Shown: in pieces, positions 54,001 to 60,000 of the stretch
How positions within the stretch are numbered: position 1 is the first letter of the stretch
How the letters are laid out: each line of letters starts with the position of its first letter
Notes under the pieces: model-generated
Told to the model about the DNA's origin: nothing
Database searches by the model: none
Seen by the model: only the letters and a program-made list of their open reading frames with translations
Assembly: GCA_009760885.1 (NCBI GenBank)
Contig: CM019719.1
Coordinates: forward strand, 32,180,084-32,244,083
From: Achatina immaculata
Taxonomy: Eukaryota > Mollusca > Gastropoda > Stylommatophora > Achatinidae
Direction: 5' to 3'
Length of the DNA stretch: 64,000 nt
Translations under genes and position numbers: made by a program

Positions 54001-57000
54001 TTTACGTGATGCCCCTGGTAACAGACAATAGTCTGGCCAAGTCAACAAGGATTGAAATGGAGAATAAAACCTGGTTTAAAAAATACACCACGCTGAAGAT
54101 GGATATGTCAGGCCAAAGGGTGCAGATATCACAGCCTCAGTGCAAACTGTGACAAACTGCAAACCACTGCCTTTTTGAGAACAAACACAGAAGAAAAAGA
54201 AGATACAGATTTCTTCCAAAAAAAAAAAAAAGTATAAGTAGCAGTCAAACGAAAATGAGCTGGGACCTAACTATGACAAAATCTACACTTGTTTTCTTTT
54301 CACTGTTCCTTATATTTTTGTTTATCTATGTCAGCAACATTCCACCGTATCCTTGAACAGTACTGTACATACTCCACAAAGTAGTAATATAAATGATGAG
54401 GGTATGTGAAATTTCACACAATTTATCCTGTCAGGTGCAAGTGTGAATATCCTTGTCCCAATCCACTCTTCCTAGGAATGAATTTGTCAGACATGAATAC
54501 TGAACATAATGGTGAACAATACTTTAACTCTGCCCAGAAAAAAAACGCGGACGTTCCTGTCCGTGCCACACAAAAACCGCGGGTCTTGATATGTATAGGG
54601 GGTATAGTTGTAAAATAGAATGGAAAACAGTATTTCCATGTACTTCTGTGTACTTATTATGTTTCAAAGTATAACTAAATGTATGAAAATTTCATAAATG
54701 CAGAGTTTTTTTAGGAAAAAAAGTAATGTGATGTTTTTAGACAATGACTGTGCCCAGCTCACCATTGGCTAGGTCTAGATCTACACTACTTACCATCTGA
54801 GATGTCTAGATCTACCTGTCGATTTTGTATTGTGATTCTATGATGCATTCTCGCTAAATTAATGTCTGAAATAACCTCCTAACTACTTCTCCAGTCGTCC
54901 AATATGTCTAGATCTACTTGAGATACATTCAAGAGCAGTGGGGTGGTCACAGGCCATGTCCATACCCCTATCTACATCGTCAAAAATTGAAAATTTTCGA
55001 TGTTTCTCTTCCTTTTTCTCGCTCGGCATCGCTCGTAACTAAGGACTCTCATCACTATTTTGAAAAGTGTCACCGGAAACGCGGACGAAATATGTGTAAT
55101 CTAAATATTACACTGGTTGTTTTATTGAAACAAATGAATTGTCACTATAACGACTATGGCACGCAACTCAGTAACCGGAAGTTATCACTATAGCGACTAT
55201 GGCACGGGATGAATTAATGTGAGATATGTACTCTACAGGCAAGTGTGAGTGTTTGTAAGTGATTGGGGGGGGGGGGGGAAGAGAGAAAGAGAGAGACTTT
55301 TAGCACTTCAAAGTGAAAACAGTGAAATGATCAATTTCTGACCTTATCTGTGTGGCCAACAAAAAATCTCTGCTGACCATTGCTAATTTTCATGGACACC
55401 ACAACAGCATGACATGGATAAACAATGGACTGTCCATCAGCAGACCACAGAACCTGCAATATTATATTTGAAAAAAAAAAAGTAGTATCTTTTGGATGAA
55501 ACAAAATACCTTACAACAAATAATGTTAAAGTGTCATTATCAGAAAGAAAAGAAACAAACTTTAATTAGACAGTAGTATTTCAGATATATCTATACACTG
55601 CATCATTGATAAACTGCAAATAGATGCATCAGCAGCAGACCATCTTGCTTACATCCGAGAGGCCTACATGAGAGCCGTGAGGGAGGCAAAGTTCTGCAAG
55701 GGACATGCAAATGACTGACTGACTGACTATACACTGCTGAAGTTGAGAATTTGTTATAGGTCTCCATATAACTATGAATTTGTGTTCTTTAGCGGCCTAG
55801 TCATCATGACCTTGAAACACAGGCACTGGGTCAGATCTGAACTTGATTACTGCAGCCTGCGTGCAGTCTCAGAGTGGACAAAATAAGACTCCTTCACCAC
55901 TTCCACCATCTTGGATAATGCACTGTTAGCCAGGCTCAGAGACCACATCTGTTACATTTTATAGAATATCTGCAGTGAGATATGAGAGGGTATTGACTGG
56001 CCCCCAGTTTGCTGTCCCTGACAATGTGCCAACACTCTGATGCAGTCATCTTGATTTGTGAAACTGGGAGGTTCCATACAAACTGTGACATGTGAAATTT
56101 TCTAGAGGCAAACACTTGTATGTTAAAATTTAAAAAAAAAAAATAAAAACAAAAAGTAGGAATGGCTTTAAGTAACAAGCACACAGTTATTCCTAGTTTT
56201 CTCTTAAATAATTTTAACATTTTGTTATCACAGCTTTACTGCGGTGCCTTTGTGTATATGTTTAGTTTTATATACTTACACCAAAAAACTATTAATGTGT
56301 CACTAAACTTTAGTATGGGTTTCTTCAGTCAACCTCAATTATGAATGAATGCCCCAATATTTTATCTGGGGCATATATGGTTTGGAGACATGGGCTATGA
56401 CCAACACAATACAACAGAGGATGCAAACATTCATGAACTACTGCTTGAGGAGGATTTTAAACATTAAATGGCAGGACAAAATCAGGACCGAGGAGGTCTG
56501 GGAAAGGGCAGGACAAGAACCTATGAACCTACAAATCATGTCTAGGAAATGGAGGTGGACTAGCCACACTCTGAGAAAACCCGACACTAGCACAGCAAGA
56601 CAGGCACTGACATAGAATCCTCATGGAAACAGAAAACGAGGAAGACCTTGACTTACTTAGAGAACTTATGATGGTGCTCTGAGACAAGGGATACACATGG
56701 AAGGAAGCAGAGGATAATTCTAAGAACAGGGATGACTGGAGAGCCTTTATCTGTGGCCTATGCTCTCAAGGGAATGAAAGGTGATGATGATAGCAGCTTC
56801 TACAATGATTATGTAAGTGTGCTCTCAACAGACTATCTCTGGTATATGCTTCACAAATAAAGATCTACTAAACTTACTGTCCTGCTGCCAAATTTAAGTT
56901 ATACAACATATATCACATCATCTTATGAGCAAAACATTTAAAATACAAAACTTACATCTTGAAATGTTGCGCCCCCAAAACCAATGATACGGTTCAGTTT

Positions 57001-60000
57001 CATAATAGGATCAGGTTCTAATGACTGAAACAGAAATGAAAATGACAATAACAAAACTATTTTTTTAACACTCACCCACTGTGAACTCTGTCACAATCCA
57101 ATAATTAAAGAGCTAATTTTTATGTGAAAATCTGCTTCCCTTATCACACTAACACTGTGTACTGTGCTCCCTGCTATGGACATAATCTGATTACTTAACA
57201 TAAATGTGTCAGGCAACAATTTTTACAGCTTGATTGACAGAGTGATGATGGTGGCAGATCTACAGCCCTTTGCTTTCAAATAATATGTCTGTTCATTATG
57301 ACTGTAACACTCCCATACTTTAAAAATAAACGAAGCATACGAGAATGTTCAGAGAGGAGGCACTTACACCTAAAATTCAAACAAAAACATACAGGAGTAT
57401 CAAAGAGCTTCCCAATGAAGTTTTGCTATTGTACTCTGAATGAATGCAAAATATGTATTGCTTGTATATGGGTCAGCTTCAAATGCTGAAAGATGTTTAG
57501 ATAAAAAAAAAAAGTTTCCATTATGGCCTCTATTATAGCTAGGAGGTTAAAGGAGAAAATGTTCATTTTTCCCATTTTCATCAAGCACAATAGTGCATTT
57601 AAACACTGTGTTTGCAATTCATTACATAAATTCATGAACTGCACACTAAATTTCTAGACCTAGTTTACAAATGGCACAAGCATACATTTACCTTGCATGG
57701 TGGACTTATTTGTGGAGTACTTTTGAACAACTTGGTCTAAAATCAGTGATAAAAAAATATACTGGTCATAAAAGTGAGTAAATGAACAAATGTCATATAA
57801 AGTGTTAAGCAGTAATTGTTTGCTGAAAATGTTCACTTATATATAGTGGTAAAAATGATATTAACTGCAGGTGTGTTTCATTGTTGTTACACACCCACTT
57901 TGCCTATAGGATAATGCCCTTGGTCCAAAGCCATGTTGGAGTATCTGACCGATGAAGACAAGTGGTTCTGGCGCTAGATGGTCAAACAGGTGATAGTTTA
58001 AGTTTACTTATGAAGATATGCCAGAAAATAAAGTATGCAGTATTCAGTGATACAAGTCTTCTTATGCTAACTGTTGATAGACATCTAAAAATACAAACAT
58101 CACCACAACAGGAAGCACTATCCAGAGGGTTACAAGGAATCATATGCTAGACCTATGCTAGAAAGCAAAAGACATGAATCATAAGGATAAAAGGATCTAG
58201 GGAGTTCCTACAACAAGACTGGCAAAAAAAGATCTTGGAGCTAGCGGAAATCAGAAATGAACTGTGCAGAACATAAAATGGCAATGGTGAATGAGACGAA
58301 ATTCAGAAAATGTGAATTACAGAAAACTTTTACTTAGTATGGAAAAAATTATTTCCTTACTATTCAATATAATTCCCCTGCTTTGCAATGCATCTGCACC
58401 ACCTGTGAACTGCCGCTTGAACTCCAGCAAGGAAAAAAAAAACCCCTTTGTCCAGACTTCTCAGTCAGTGGTGCTCTGCATCCCTTGTGTGGTTGCTCAG
58501 AATGGTTAGTGTCCTGTAAACTTGTTATACCAGTCATGAACTTCCTGTAGTCCAGTTGTAGATGAGCCCTCCACACGTACCCATCACCATGGTAGTACTG
58601 TAGAACTTCTATCTTCTGGAAATTTTCTAACTTTCATTTGATTCGCCCTCGTATATGCTGTAGCCTTTCAATGTACTCCTAATCATTAATTATATAACAG
58701 CACACTGCATTGCTTTTAGGGTAGAAAACCTCCCAGCTCCTGACAAGTCACTTCTGATCAGTGGACTCAGCCAAAGGCTATGCTTGAATCCTGACATTGT
58801 AATGGGTCTTTTCTCTAAGTTACAACTACTGAATGAATACGCAGCCAGTCAACAATGTCATTAAAAAAATAAAAACGTGAAACTACACTTTAACTTTACT
58901 GTAGATGACTACTGGATCTCCTTACACTCCTCACAGCTGCAGACTAGGCAGTTAAATCAGATGCGGGTCACAGTGATGAACTGTAAATAAGGGCATTATA
59001 CTGAATGGGTAGATTATTAAAATGACTTTTTTTTAAACCTCTCAGAGCGGGGGCAAAGATGCTCTGTTCTGGTAGTCAGCAACCCATAGCTGACATGCTG
59101 GTGACAGGGTCGGCGAAGTATAGTTGACCCTGCCACATTTCTTCATTGGTACCCCCATTAACAGACCTACCTGGCTTATGGTGCAGTAATCGCCACAGTC
59201 CCCATGGCGGTGGGGTCTGCTAAAGAAGTACTGCACATCCCCTTGCTTTTTTAGCTGTGCTTAGGGACTGAAAAAAAAAAACAGCTGCCACAACCCACTC
59301 CCAAGTTGACAAGATGCTGTGCCTCAACATCTTCTTTACATCAGCTGCAATGAACACCAGCTCAGTTTCTGGGAGGCTGAAGAAACCTCTCTGAGCAAAC
59401 TCAAGAAGCTTCTCATCAAGCTCAATCACTACTGTAATGCTTTGATTTTTAACATTTAGGAAAAAAAATGCAGTGAAACAGACTATTACCAATAACACTG
59501 TACGGAGGTGGCAGAGAGTGTCTTGACCAGACTTGGCTTTCCAAGTACACTCAGTTCTGTCTTCTTGACTGCATGATAAATAAGTTTCTCTACTGAATTC
59601 TCAAAAGGAATGATAATTCTGATGGTCTAAAATTGTGATTAATCTAATGTGGCATGTAGTGACTAATCCTATGCTAAACTAATCCTAGAAGAATATAAAT
59701 AATGAACACAAGCCTCAAGAAAGCGAGGAAACTGCTTGACAAAATGTGATTCTGTAAATTAATCCCTGTTCCCCTCCTATAATCTTCCACTGCCTTCCAC
59801 TGTGTTACCTTACTCTTCCATTACTTTATCTTACATATACCTTTCCATTAGGCAGGCTTCTCTTGTCCTTTTCAGGGTGTGCATAGACATGGATGTTCTC
59901 ATCACAGTAGTTTGAGCTCAGATCAAGGGGCATTTCCGGTAGTTCTTTTGTTACATTTACATACTTCGGCATCTGATGCAGTGACAATAATATGGATCAG

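Noticed and set aside
57962..58150. Plus-strand ORF starting MVLALDGQTGDS
   Set aside because: Short, antisense to the host gene, no homology recognised.
59220..59498. 92-codon minus ORF with IELDEKLLEFAQRGFF as a possible extra WDR90 exon
   Set aside because: Half of it is the dispersed family R, no acceptable splice pair joins e2 and e3 through it, and it has no WDR90 similarity.
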